Below are positions 20,762 to 32,494 of a DNA stretch of 64,000 nt, piece after piece. Each line of letters opens with the position of its first letter. Within the stretch, counting starts at the first letter, position 1. This DNA comes from Tanypteryx hageni (Eukaryota; Arthropoda; Insecta; Odonata; Petaluridae), in contig CM054113.1 in NCBI GenBank assembly GCA_028673005.1, forward strand, positions 171,013,837 through 171,077,836, read 5' to 3'. The notes under the pieces are model-generated. The model saw nothing but the letters and a program-made list of their open reading frames with translations, made no database searches and had not been told where the DNA came from. The translations under genes and the position numbers were made by a program.

Positions 20762-21710
20762 GTTCCCAAATTTTAAAATAGTAATATCAGAAAAACCTAT
20801 TAAACAGTTATAGTAAAATAATGGGCATTTTAAATTCTTAATTAATGTCTCCACAGTTAACGTCGTGTTTTTTCACGTTAATGTATGCAAATTATTCAAG
20901 GAAATTCACAATATTCATTATTTTCTCTTCCGATCGCTGTCCACCAAGGCAAGGCAAATGTTATCAATAATATATAGTTAATATAACAATAAAGTTAATA
21001 ATATATAATTATAGATGATCATTCTTTCATGACGTTATTTTTCATGGTACGAGCCATGGTTATTCTCATAGATGACACTTGCATCACCCGTGGAGTCGAC
21101 TCCGGGATCGCGAGAGTCAAGGCTTAAGAGTCGACTCTTCGCGACTCCTTCGCTGCCCATCCCTAAATAAAACGTACTTTGTTTATACCAACAACAATAA
21201 TAGTTTGTTTATAGTTGTTGCTACAAAAAAGTTCTGGAAAGGTACACAAAAATAAAATATAGATCTCTTTGTTTTTATTTTTTTCTAGTGGGCATTCACA
21301 GTACAATTACAATTTACAGAATATTTCCACTGTTTTATTCACGCCGATGGAGGGCGTGAAATCGTGGCGTGGCGTTTAAAATCGCCAGATAGGCCAGACG
21401 GGGGCGAGAAAAAACGACCGACAGATAGCGTTGCACACGCATAAAGGGAAAGTCGACGTCACAACCATGCGCAGTAGCACATTTTCCATTGAGTCTGCCT
21501 GCGGTTGGGCACTCTTTCTCTCTCTCACTGGGCTGGACGCGACTGATGTGAGCGAGGAAAAACGCCCCGTGTGGCCATCCTAGAGCGATTTTATCCCGCT
21601 ATCGAAACGCGTCCCTGCCTATCGGCCGACGTTAGACTTTGAGAACGCGCCTTGATAGGCGGGAAGAAAACTGCTAGGTGGCCGCCTCCATTAGGAAACG
21701 TGAGTTCTAT
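20762..21710. other. Unassigned; hAT-like scrap at 21085-21165 and a GC-rich patch
   Basis: 21085-21165 has GTCGACTC motifs ending CGCTGCCCATCCCTA, resembling an hAT terminus (reverse complement TAGGGATGGGCAGCG); no partner found. 21330-21690 is GC-rich with scattered CGCC/GGCG; no coding frame. Confidence 0.35.
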
Positions 21711-21818
21711 TTCGGCTCGCGTCCAAGTTTCCGAATTTCAAGTTTCATGGCTCAGATCGCCGTTTCAGCAATAACTATAATAAACATTAAGACAATAGCC
21801 TATATGTTACACTAAAAT
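21711..21818 (+). repeat. Dispersed repeat, copy 2 (partner 11999-12112)
   Basis: GGCTCGCGTCCAAGTTTCCG through GCCTATATGTTACACTAAA, same orientation as copy 1, few substitutions. The following 21819-22403 is AT-rich with no feature. Confidence 0.75.
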
Positions 21819-23056
21819 TGATTAGGATGTTTTGTGTGTTAGGAATATGGCGTCGTCATTCGTGCCTTTTAGTAAGTATCCGGATAAAAAATATTAATTT
21901 AAAATTATCATGTTATCATATGTATACCTCGTTGGCTAAAATCAAATGAATTATAATGCAGTCTAACGATAAGTATTAATGCTCTTGAAGCATAGAAAAT
22001 CAATTCCCATTGAAAGGCATTGTAGTCGTTGCTATGGTAGTTAATAGTTTTCAATGTTGAAAACCGAAAAGCCTTTCATAATTTTATGATTAAAAAAAAA
22101 TTCTACGCAAATGCAGCATGAATTTGAATTTAAAAAAATAAAATAAAATAAACAATTCTTTCATCCCGAATTTGTATCTTAATTGTAAATAATTTAAAAA
22201 TGCATTTTTAGAATGCCTTGCATTAAATACCATGCTTTTCTTATTGGGTATTGAAATGGAATACTGGGGTTAAAATACCCCTTCAATATAACTTTTCTGG
22301 GATTTCGGATTTTTCCCAGAGGTCGTACCTATGTTCATGCCAAATTTCAGCTCTGTAGCACTTCAAGAAGTACCTTAGGTTTTATATGATATATCCTATA
22401 TACGGGGCATTCCATGTCAACCGGACCATTTTTCTCCCTCGATGTCATGAATGTTTACCATATTGGGATACGTTGTAGGACTCATGGAGTTGTACATTAC
22501 GTAGAAACAGTTCGCTCCTGTAAGGCGTGGTTGCCTACCAGTCAGGCATATTTTTTTAATAATTGGAGTGGCGATATATTGTTAAGAGCGATAAATCGGT
22601 TAATTAAATAAAGTAATCAGGAAGGAAAACTAACGTATTTTATAGTTTTTAATGCGCTTTTACGTAATTTAGCGCGTGTTGTGCTAACTTGTAATTTTAA
22701 ACAAGAGATTCGACTTTGGAAAATAAATTTATATTTTATCAAAAGTATGACCATTTTCAAGTTCATCGAACACCTCTTAAAAGTCATGTCTTCATTGTTG
22801 TCACAGAACATCAATATGGAGGTATTTGCAGTTGGATCGCTACAAGGCAATAAGTATTCCCGCGCAGAAGACGGAATGCGCTGCTTGCCATGAGGGGGAT
22901 GTTGTCGGCTGGATGGAAACCGAATTCCAGAAAAGAAAGGAAAAACGAAGAATCAAAGAAAGAATTAATATAACAGGTGGTGAAAATTTGAAAAGAATTG
23001 TAATAAAAATAAATGTCGTTAGTAAGAATTTACGAATATTATCACTCACCAGGAAG

Positions 23057-24132
23057 TCACTGTTTTCGCTTGTTTTGTTTTGGAAACAGGAAGCCATCAG
23101 GTGCAAAAGAGTACCTCTTGATAAAAAGCCGTCCATCTGCCGTTGGAATAAATGCATTTTGCTCGTGAGTGTGTGGCACTGCCTTTGCTTGTTCAAATCG
23201 GTTTTGAAGAAAGTTTTGCTGCCGTGTGATCTGCTTTGCTGCTGTAGAAAATGACTGTTGGTAAGGTTTTCTTGTGCCCAATTGTACAGAGCCAGAGGAG
23301 TTAGAGTCTGCTGATTTTCTGGTAGCTGCAGGCTGGCACAAGCTGCAAGTCTTTTCAGATACCCTCCGATCCCATCACAAGGCCCTTTCTCATGCGCTGT
23401 GGCATGGAAATGCCAATCGGCGTGTTTAAGTAGATTTGCGAAATTGCATCTGTTATTATAATAATGGGAAGCACCGTCAGTGAAGTAAATAACTTTTTTA
23501 GGATGGAAGGGTTCTTTCAGATAAATAATTAACTATTTCCTTTTGGCACTCGTAGACGGCAGCTGTGTCGTGGAAGAAATTGTCCGAGAGAATGGCGGAA
23601 CTCCTGTGCTTCAACTCATTCTCTTCCTTGAAGTAGAGAACAATAGTGTGTATGCTGTTCCAGTTGAATGCTTGAGATGTGTCTTGCGCTAAAAATGCAT
23701 AGTTTTTCCGCAAAGTCACATAAAATTACGAACTCTCCATCTTTTAATGTGTCCTTTCTTTCTTGAAGTACACGATTTGGGTGCAAGAGTCAAGATCTGA
23801 ACCTTTTCGGAATCTTTTGTTGATTTTTACCGCAAATTTTTCTTTAATCTGTCGCAGTATCTCCGCCGGAGAATCATCTTCCTTTGATTTTGAAAATGAA
23901 CTCGAAAAAGCCGCCTTCATGGCTTTTCTGACTCTCTCCTCCTTGCCTTTTCGATATTTCGTACATTTAATTTTCTTTCGCTTAACCGCTGTTTCTCCCA
24001 CTAAGGAAATTGTTATGTTCAATTTGTCAATGTCATCTTCAGAAAATTCGTCACCACTAGAAAAATCTCTTTCTGTTGGCGCGTGACTCGATGAAGGTCT
24101 TGGAATACCTACACTCACGTCATCAGCATTCT
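23057..24132 (-). pseudogene. Transposase-like gene of the long-TIR element (orphan insect family)
   Basis: The exon seems to start after a TTTTCTTACCAG acceptor at 24133. It has an acidic N-terminus (SSGDEFSEDDIDKLN), a basic block (AVKRKKIKCTKYRKGKEER), then ILCDFAEK, YAFLAQDTSQAFNWN, AILSDNFFHDTAAVY, KKVIYFTDGASHYYNN, ADWHFHATAHEKGPCDGIGG and RFEQAKAVPHTH, ending KRYSFAPDGFLFP. Two or more one-base frameshifts (near 23735 and 23510) and stops break it. I recall this block order (DFAEN, SDN, YFSDG, ATxHGK.xCDG.GG) from uncharacterised multi-copy proteins in insects and cnidarians. Conserved D in DFAE, TDG and CDG suggests an RNase H-like DDD/E fold; that is inference. Shorter + strand frames here are antisense shadows. 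Confidence 0.68.
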
Positions 24133-25530
24133 GGTAAGAAAATACAACTGGGATTGTGATTATTATGTTCAAGAAGTACAATACATAACTTTGACATTTT
24201 GTTACATGCGTGGAATAACTAATACAGAAATAATGTTAAAAATAACGCTGCTGCATGTTATGCATCACCTTCCAGCAAAAATTGACGTCACATTCTCGAA
24301 ATGCAAACTGTTTGCTTAATTTCGTCGCGAAATCTTAAAATTAAGCGACTTGTTAGTCATTATAAGAAATTATTTTGCTGTCCTTTTGCTTAGCATGACT
24401 TTATTTCATTAAATTTTTATTTTACACGTTGACGACCGAAAGCATTTTGAAAATATTTTGTTTCGCAAATTCGTTTATCGCAATGATTCCGAGGAACGAG
24501 ATCCTTGCGATAAATGAAGGCTTACTGTATTATAAAAATTAAGCAACTTATGGATGTTTAAATGAAATAGTGTATTTTGCGAAAAATTCTTTAAATGCCC
24601 GATTCAACGTGGAAAGGTTGGATTTAAATACCCGGTCGTCAACGTCTTAAAGGTTTCCGGGCACAAGACGTATTAAAACTCCGAAATATTTATGAGATAC
24701 GTAAACTGTCGGTCAGCAGAAGAACACCGGCGTTCTTATTTATAAATTCTCTCCAACCACCAAGAACGGTAGCTAAAAAGTCTCACTCAAAACACTTGAA
24801 TTGTGTTGTCTACTAGAGGCTTAAAAGTTTCTCTAATGTTTTCAAAGACTCTCCTCGAATTGAATGTACCGTCTTACGGATGGCGTCAATTTTCCACCCA
24901 CAGTTGTAACCCAGTTTGGATCCTGATGCAATATTTCCCATTTTCTTCATTTAATCTGGACTTACGTTTCGCAGAGCTTTCATTCTGACGTGATTCTTTT
25001 CCTTAAAAGGATAGAAACACTTACTGTATGCCATGACTAGACAGACAATCCTTCGCTTTAAATGTTCCTTATGCATAAGAGAACAACACGCCAGTTCTCA
25101 CACATGATAACTCCAGCCTGAGTGGTAACTTTTCTCATCAACCGTCTGGCTTACTCGTCGAATTTTCTGCGCGTGAATACTTATTATCTTGTAGCGATCC
25201 AACGGCAAATACCTCCATATTGGTGTTTTCTGGCAACAATCAAGACATGTTGGGCTTACTTTTAGGAGGTGTTCGATGAAAATAAAAATGGTCATACTTT
25301 TGATAAAATATAAATTTATTTTTCAGTAGAATTTATTGTTTAAAATTACAAGTTAGCACAACGTGCGTTAAATGACGTGAAAGCACATTAAAAACTCTAC
25401 AAAATACGTTAGTTTTCCTTCCTGATCACTTTATTTGATTAAACGATTTATCGCTCTTAACAATTATAAAAAAATATGCCTGATTGACAGGCAACCACGC
25501 CTTACAGGGGCGAACTGTTTCTACCTAATG

Positions 25531-26646
25531 CTGCGGTTCTCACGAAAAAAATTTCTGTGGCCGCATTGGTCAAGCTTTGTACAATTTTAATATAAATGAA
25601 TCTTAAAATTCTTATATGACAAAAAATGAAGTTACCGATGTGAAATTACTGGTTACTGATGATCATAGAAATTTATTATACAGAAATTCATCCGCATTCT
25701 TGTTTTCTAAAGTTGACATTTTCAGATTGAAGTTCAGAATTTTGGAGATAAAAACAATATCGATAACTCCATTCTCTACATCAGCGGTTCTAATGCAAAA
25801 CATTGTTGTGGTCGCAATATATGCCTTAAAACTCTTCTAAGATTAGAAAGTTAGTTATTCATATTAATTTACTGGTTAAAATACATACCTTTTATGTTAG
25901 AGAAGTTTATTAAATGGAAATTCGTCCACAGTCCTGTCCTCGACAACTAATCGGAGCGCGGCTTCAAGATGCCGTACTATTGTATACCAAATTATATATA
26001 TTACTACTAAACGTATTTTATACGCAAAACTTTACTTACTTGTATATTATCACTGAATGATATCCGGCAACGTTTGTTAAGTTTCAATGTCTCATCAAGG
26101 GTAAGAATACTTTTGATTGCGACACGACAGACGCACATGTTATTGTATGCAATTTTCACTACAACATGGGTGAAAAATTCGAAAACTAAGCACTCAGCAC
26201 AGTATTTTTGCAGCAGACAATCCGTATGCGAGACGAACCTACTTCCTACCTACAGATGCACTCGATTACGAATGACTTTCCTACAGCTATTCCCTCTGGC
26301 TTGGTGAGTGAAAAATACATCTGTTTTCTAGAAGGGTCACACGTATTATAGTCTTCTCACAAGTAATATTGGATCTGTAACATCTAGCAAGTTATGGGCA
26401 GTTTTCCTGGTCAGCACTTAGAGTTAATTAAATTTTCTTGTAAATATAGGATGACATCTGGACCATATCTTATACTGATCCTGACAAAGGCAGCATTCAT
26501 TCGGACTGTCTATTCAAAACAATTCTCTGAAATGTTTGAGACTTCTTAGATGAAAAATATCGACTGTGTTGAGGATCTCTTATATGAAGGGGAAGTTATT
26601 CGTGACTGCACTGAAAATCTCCGGTGGCCGCATTTGAGAATAGCTG
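25531..26646. mobile_element. Non-autonomous hAT element with perfect 8-bp TSD
   Basis: Flanked by ACCTAATG on both sides (25523-25530, 26647-26654), and the outer element's TIR is uninterrupted when it is removed. Ends CTGCGGTTCTCA and, reverse-complemented, CAGCTATTCTCA, followed by TGGCCGCATT and ATGCGGCCAC blocks. The 1116-bp interior has no recognisable transposase. Confidence 0.85.
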
Positions 26647-26745
26647 ACCTAATGTACAACTCCACCAGTCCTACAACATATCCCAATTTGGTAAACATTC
26701 ATGACATCTAGGGAGAAAAGTGGTCCGGTTGACATGGAATGCCCC

Positions 26746-27089
26746 ATATATGTCCTATATCATATATCCTATATATGTAAGAAGCAGATATTTATAATGA
26801 TAATAGACTAGCGTAATTGCCCGTAAAATATGACGGGAATGTGAAGATTATGTATTAAAATTAAGGTACTTCCTATTCTTCCTCCCTTTCTGCCTCCCTC
26901 CCCATTCTCTCTCCTTTATATTCTCCCTCGTATTCCTCTCTTTCTTCTTCCCATTCTCCATCCCCTCCCCCATTCTTCAACTTTTCTTTCCATCCTCCCT
27001 CCTCCTCCTTCCCATTCACCTCATTTTCTCCCTCACATTCTTATTCTCCCCTCAAAAATCTAGCTCTCTCAGCGTCATATGCGTAGATA
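26746..27089. other. Possible Helitron 3' end (minus) and pyrimidine tract
   Basis: Reverse complement of 26824-26851 reads CCCGTCATATTTTACGGG, then CAATTACG and CTAGT: a hairpin followed by CTRGT as in Helitron 3' ends. 26876-27050 is almost pure C/T with CTCCC repeats. No gene. Confidence 0.35.
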
Positions 27090-28042
27090 CAAGGGTAAAT
27101 CAAAAAGTTAAGGCAATTTATTTTTTATTAAATCTAGAAAGGTAAAATGTACAAACTTTTAGTATCATTTTTCAATGTAGTCCCCTTACTTTTCCAAACA
27201 CTTGTTAAATCGGTACACAAGCTTCTTAATGCCCTCTAAGAAGAACGTTTTATGTTGTTCCTGCAGCCAAGTATGCACCACTTCTTTGACTTTGTCATCA
27301 TGTGAAAATTGACGTTCACACAATGCTTTTTTCAGAGGACCAAAAAAGTGATAATCATTTGAGGATAGATTTGGACTGGATGGTGGGAGAGGAAGAATTT
27401 CTGACTTAAGCTCTTGAATTGTTTCGATGGTTGCAGCGGCTGAATGAGGTTGAGCATTGTCATGATGCAAATGAACACCTTTTGACAGCAATCCTCTGCG
27501 TTTACTGTGAATAGCACAAACTTTGCGATATTTCAGGTCATCATGCATGATTGAATATGCAGATTCATAGCTGATGACGAACATTTCGGCAACATCAATA
27601 ACAGTAACCCGTCTCTTTTCTCATATGAGAGCATTAGCTCGATCAACATTGTTTGCTGTTCTTGAACTTGTCGGATGGCCTGAACGGTCTATGACAACCA
27701 AACTTGTTCTGTCACTTTTGAACCTTTCCACAAATTCGTATACTTTTCTTTGACTTATACACTTTTCGTCATACTGTGCTAACATTCTCCTGTAAATCTC
27801 CGAGGGTTTGAAACCTTCTGACCACAAAAATCTGCTGACAGCACGTTGCTCACTAACGGTGCATTCGGAAAGCGGAGCTGATATGTTTACCCCTCAACTA
27901 TACGAGACACAATGATCACCGGCAACTAGCAAGATACGTTTAGACTTCTTTGACTACATAAGTATGATGACCTTGAGAGTGCGTCCTGACATTGTGTATC
28001 ATTTTCACATGCAAATTGCCTTTACTTTTTGATTTCTACAAA
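27090..28042 (-). mobile_element. mariner element 2, internally deleted (953 bp)
   Basis: TA at 27088-27089 and 28043-28044 bound TIRs sharing AAATCAAAAAG, TWAAGGCAATTT. The length is about 350 bp short of a normal mariner, matching the missing part of the transposase. Confidence 0.82.
27186..27827 (-). pseudogene. mariner transposase with central deletion
   Basis: The N-terminal helix-turn-helix part (27827-27621: LWSEGFKPSEIYRRMLAQYD, KVYEFVERFKS) and RRVTVIDVAEMFVISYESAY lead into DDLKYRKVCA, then directly IHSKRRGLLSKGVHLHHDNA. The stretch that should hold the first catalytic Asp (TGDE block) is gone. The second D (HHDNAQPH) and the third (SSNDYHFFG) remain, as does the C-terminus FLEGIKKLVYRFNKCLEK. 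A stop separates the first two parts. Non-functional; may still be cross-mobilised through its TIRs. Confidence 0.88.
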
Positions 28043-28324
28043 TATTACATACAAAATAAATATTTATTTGTTAAACATTACGCTAGACAACTTTGGCTAG
28101 CCAAAATTATTTTATCTCTCTAAAACATACTATAATGCGAATTATATATTTTTTAATTGTCAGTCCACATAAAACACCGTTTCATAAAATTAAAAATTAT
28201 AAGTTTTATTCGGAGTAAGTGCAATATATCCCCAATCAAAATAGCGCCACAAACGGATATTTATTTTTTAAATTACCCTGTCAACCCTAAAGAAAGAAAT
28301 TTTGATTACCTCATTGTATAACTG

Positions 28325-29150
28325 TCTGCCAAATTTCAATTTTCTATCTACATCTTTGATTGAGTTATTCGCGTTTTAATAGCTTGACACTCTCTCCCTA
28401 TTTCCCAAACCGTCCTCAAGTCCTCCATTCTTCTACCTAACTCCAGTAACCTATCGCCCAATCATTCACGCTATAAGTATTTTACACGCTCGGTTTCTTT
28501 ATTAAAACGTCCAGCAAATACCTCAGATTTTCATACTGTTTCCATTTCATTGATATTGAATTTAGCTCATTATTACGATTTTTAATCTTTTTGAATATAG
28601 CTCTTTAAGTATTCCTTCTCGTAAATAACGCAACGAATGTTGGCTCCATTGATTGCTATGAAAATATTTTCCCTCTCCTTCCCTTCCAAGCATTCTTAGG
28701 CCTATAAAGATTAAAATAACAATAGGATTCCGAGGTTTAGCAATGTAATTGGTAGGCAAGGCAACATCCCGATAAAATGGCAAGATTTCCCCAAACGTTT
28801 AACATGAGGAATTTCGAACTGTAGACGAAAAACCATGAAGATACTAAGAAACCTTGTAGTTTTTTTCTTTAAAATGGTATAGATCTAAAGGTAGTGAGTC
28901 AATGTTTTCTAATTTTAATGTCAAATAGAAGATAAGCCTGCTCGTCAAAAAGTCGATTTTTACGTGTTATCTTATGGAGAATTCAAATCATCCCCTGGAG
29001 TCGAACACTAGACGTTTTTCGTAAATATTCCTTCGTCGCAGTATTTTCATATCCGAATAGATTATCTCTGCCGAATTTCAAGTTTGTATCTGCATATTTG
29101 ATCGAGTTATTCGCGTTTTAAGAGCGTGACATGGACCAGCGGACCAACAT
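28325..29150 (+). mobile_element. Penelope-like element, 3' region copy 2 with partial direct repeat
   Basis: 28390-29150 is the reverse-orientation partner of 14310-15250 (PLE 3' region). It is truncated just past the point equivalent to the GIY-YIG stop. Immediately upstream, 28325-28392 repeats the element's own 3' end (28325-28392 versus 29068-29132: AATTTCAA, ATTTGATYGAGTTATTCGCG, TTTTAAKAGC). This partial tandem arrangement is what PLE pseudo-LTRs look like. The sequence 28045-28324 has no feature. Confidence 0.65.
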
Positions 29151-29411
29151 AGCCTTTTATTATAAGGAGGGGATAATCAATTATTGGAGCAATAGAATGT
29201 AAAGAGTAATCTTAAGTACAGGTGCTCTCCCATAACAATTCGAATAGCACAGATACATATGAAATTCCATAGGCATGAATGGTACAGTTTTGTTTCTGAG
29301 ACTAAAGATATACAATCTAAATTCTCAAATCCAGGATTCCAAAAATCATCTCCACCTAAAAACCTGTTATTTTAAAAATATGGCCTTAAACCATGTCTAG
29401 TATATCTGTTA

Positions 29412-32090
29412 ATCATCATAGGTAGTCTGTCTGTAGATAGGTCCGTGATTATTATTGGTTAAATTGGCTATTTAGTCCAAGGGGTTGATTAGCCAGAAAT
29501 ACACACACAATTCTTGGTTGAACTTTGTTCCCCATATACTTCTGCTTTCTGTAATTTTCTTTCTGTCTTGCTAACTCTCTTTCTCTTTTAAATTGTCTTT
29601 GATCTGAAACCATTTCCTTTCTCTTTTTACTTCCAGTTTTCCTTCTAGCATGTCTTCAATCATTGTATCTTTCTTATGGCGATACCCAATCCAGTTCACC
29701 TTCCTCTTTCTTATAGTCTGTACAATCATTCGCTTCCCCCCTATTCCTCTTTCAAGGAGAGGACACGGTAGTGGGGTCATGGATTTTTATGAAACTTGGT
29801 AGCTGTATAGCTCTGGATCCCAGGATCAATGCAAACCCCACTTTTGGGCGTATACGACCGATAGTATTTCCGAAAATCGCGATTAAATATTGCAGTTTCT
29901 CGTCAATTGGTATACATTTCTTAATGCACGCCTAATTGATTAAGTAATTGATGGCGGTGAGCGTATAGTGGTTGCGTCCGAAAGGTAAGGGCACGAGTTT
30001 GGTTCCCTCTTGGGTAGTTTTTTCTTTCTTTCCTCTTTTTACAAATCCTTTTTCGTATTTCGCATTAAAATTTAACTGGGCAGCCACGTTCATATGCTTA
30101 TTTTTTCTATGTTGTTGGGTGGTGGTTCGGATTTTTTCTCAAGTCATTCAACGCACGATTTTCTCAACAAATTTTAAATTATTAAATCGCATATTCTTCA
30201 TTGACCTCGGCACACGCCACATCCTAAATTGATGCTTATGATATGGAAAGGATCCCTGAAATTATTTTTGCGAAGACTTCATCCGAATACTTGAAATAGA
30301 CCCATTAGTTGGAGGTATATCAGGCAAAGGATCGTTGAAAGTATAAAAGAAAAGGAACAGGTGAGAAGTCCGTTGAAAGTACAGTAATATAAATAAATAA
30401 AAATACTTATGAATCCCTCAGAAATACGGTTAATTGATTTAAAAAAATTAATAATCTACAACCACCAATCATCATCGGGAGCAATGATGGGGAGAGTTAG
30501 AAGGGAAATATTCATTTGCTTATGCATCGACAGGTAACGGAACTTTTTTTTGTTTCATTCCCATAATACCACCTAACAATATAGAAAAAATAAAGATATG
30601 AACGTGGCCGCCGAGTTCAATTTTAACGCGAAATACAAAAAAGGATTTGTAAAAAGAGGAATGAAAGAGAAAAAAAGCTTCCCAAGAGGGAATCTAACTC
30701 GCACCATCACATTTGGGACGCGCACACTATACGCTCACCGCCAACTATTACTTAATCAATTAGGCGAGCATTAAGAAATTTATACCAGTTGACGAGAAAT
30801 TGCAATATTTAATCGCGATTTTCGGGAAAACTATCGGCCGTATACGCCCAAAAGGGGGTGTGCAGCGATCCTGGAATCCAGAACTATACACCTACCAAGT
30901 TTCATAAAAATCCGTGATCCCACTACCGCTTTCTCATTTTTCAACCTATCTGCCTATTTTATCTTCAGCATTCTTCTCCATGCCCACATTTCTAAGCTTC
31001 CAAGTATTTTATATAATTTTTCCCGAGTATCCATGTTTCTGTTCCATACAAAGCAAAACTCCAAACAGCATTTTATCAATTTCTTGTTTATATTTTCCGT
31101 TATATTTCCTGTCAGCGGGAGTTTCTTTCTTCTGAAAGTATTTTGCTTGCACTACTCCAGTCCTTATTTCATCAGTGCATTTTGCTTCTCTTGTTATGAT
31201 GCTTTCAAGGTACGAGTATTTACAGTCTGAAACTTCTTTTAATGGCTTTCCACCTATATATACTTATGTTTAAGTTTTTATCTTTCCCTGATATTCGCAT
31301 GACCTTGGATTTTTCTGTATCTCCATTCTATTTACCATTTTCTGAAGTTACTTTTCCTTTCTTCCATGAAGAACTTGAGCATCAGAGATTCCTGGTCTGT
31401 CTTCTACCTTTCCAATCGATACCTGTATCCTTTAATGTCCTCATTAGCATCACCCAATTTACTCTATCAAAGTCCTCCTGTTGATGAAACATGCAGAAAT
31501 CTTGTATGTACTGTATTTCCCTTTTTTATATGATTCTCACCACACCAACAGCACTTCTGGTTCATTGTTCTTTTCTGAAGCCGAATTGATCTTCCTCGAG
31601 CATTTCTTATGTCTTTTTCTCAAGACCTTTACTAAGAATTCTTGTGATGACCTGTGACGTGTGTGACAGTAGCCATTACAATGCATTGCTTCTTCTTTAT
31701 ATGAATCATTGTTCTTTCTAGGAAATCCTGAGGTTACTCTTTTAAGTCGTAAATCATATTAATTAATTTTGTAATCACCTTTATTCCTTCCAATTTCATG
31801 AAATTAAGTGCCTCTGATGGAATCCCATCACTGCCTATGGCTTTTCTTTCTTCAGCTCTTCAGTTGCTTCTACTTTATTTTCCATAATACTTGGTCCTAA
31901 GTTGTCTTCTTCAACAATGTCCCATTCTTCCAGTTCTATTTGCAGTGATCTTGTCTGCTTGACGTAGAGTTCCTCAATGTATTCTTCCATACCTGTGCTA
32001 CATCCTTTGGTTCTGTAACCATCTTCCCCTCTAATTTATAAGGATTCCATTAGGCTACTTATCTTCTAACTCCAGCATCCTAGATTACAT
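29412..32090 (-). pseudogene. Non-LTR retrotransposon (LINE copy 2), split by an inverted-repeat element
   Basis: The two parts, 29412-29754 and 30933-32090, join to the same order as LINE copy 1 (2925-4033) and extend further 5'. On the minus strand, with many stops, one can read EEDQFGFRK, FDRVNWVMLMRTLKDTGIDW (the RT domain block shared with copy 1), KVMRISGK and the C-terminal KRKVNWIGYRHKKD. The 3' end has the same TAGTCTGTCTGTAGAYAGG hairpin as copy 1. The insertion breaks it where copy 1 has CTCTTCGTAGCACTTC. The 3' region 32091-32213 shows nothing more. Confidence 0.72.
29755..30932. mobile_element. Long inverted-repeat element with a tRNA-like module in each arm
   Basis: Left arm (about 29765-30107) from GGTAGTGGGGTCATGG to CCACGTTCATAT is mirrored by the right arm (about 30600-30925), which ends CCGTGATCCCACTACC; identity is about 85-90% over about 330 bp. 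Each arm holds a tRNA-like stretch: GGCGGTGAGCGTATAGTG (A-box-like) and about 40 bases later GTTTGGTTCC on the left or GTTAGATTCC on the right (B-box-like). The spacer (30108-30600) is AT-rich without a gene. It could be a foldback transposon or two SINEs in inverted orientation. The LINE on both sides continues across it. Confidence 0.7.
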
Positions 32091-32221
32091 CATACCGTAG
32101 GTCCTTAACTAGTAGTTATATCTATCTTATACACTAAAAAAATCCCCCGTTTCCCATCTCTGCTGCCCCAGACAGTCAGTTCATTACCTCACCCTCATTT
32201 CCACAAATGTTAAATCCTAGT

Positions 32222-32486
32222 CAAGGACGTACCCGGGGAAGGGTCCGGGGGGTCCGGACCCCCCCCCCCCCCCTTGGTGTACAGACATTTGTGGAGTCTG
32301 CGATAACCACGCTACAAACTTGCTACGTTGCCTCTTGCTACGCTGTCACTTGCTGCGTTGAGCTATGAGAACTAAAAACGTTATAAAAGTTTACGTTATT
32401 TGAATAGGACTTTTATTTAATCAATTTGCTAGAAATTGTTTTTCGGCCTCAGACCCCTCCGAAGTAAATTTCTGGTTACGTGCATG
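32222..32486. mobile_element. 265-bp MITE with perfect 8-bp TSD
   Basis: ATCCTAGT flanks both ends (32214-32221, 32487-32494). Ends read CAAGGACGTACCCGGGG and, reverse-complemented, CATGCACGTAACCAGAA. A GTCCGG/CCGGAC hairpin and a run of about 17 C follow the left end. hAT-like by TSD length. Confidence 0.8.
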
Positions 32487-32494
32487 ATCCTAGT

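Larger units (their letters stand above)
22404..26745. mobile_element. Long-TIR DNA transposon (about 467-bp TIRs) of unrecognised superfamily
   Basis: The left end GGGGCATTCCATGTCAACCG is mirrored at 26745. The TIR runs from 22404 to about 22871 and, inverted, occupies 26745-26655 plus 25530-about 25160; an hAT element (25531-26646) splits the right TIR. Shared blocks include TGTCATGAATGTTTACCA, AACAGTTCGCYCCTGTAAGG and TATGGAGGTATTTGC. Without the hAT the element is about 3.2 kb. It carries a decayed transposase-like gene on the minus strand (23057-24132). The flanking sequence is TATA/ATATCCT-rich, so the target duplication cannot be read. Long TIRs and a single gene fit a cut-and-paste element, but I cannot place it in a named superfamily. 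Confidence 0.78.

Noticed and set aside
22826..23254. 142-codon + strand frame
   Set aside because: Starts in the TIR and runs antisense to the transposase-like gene; no motifs.
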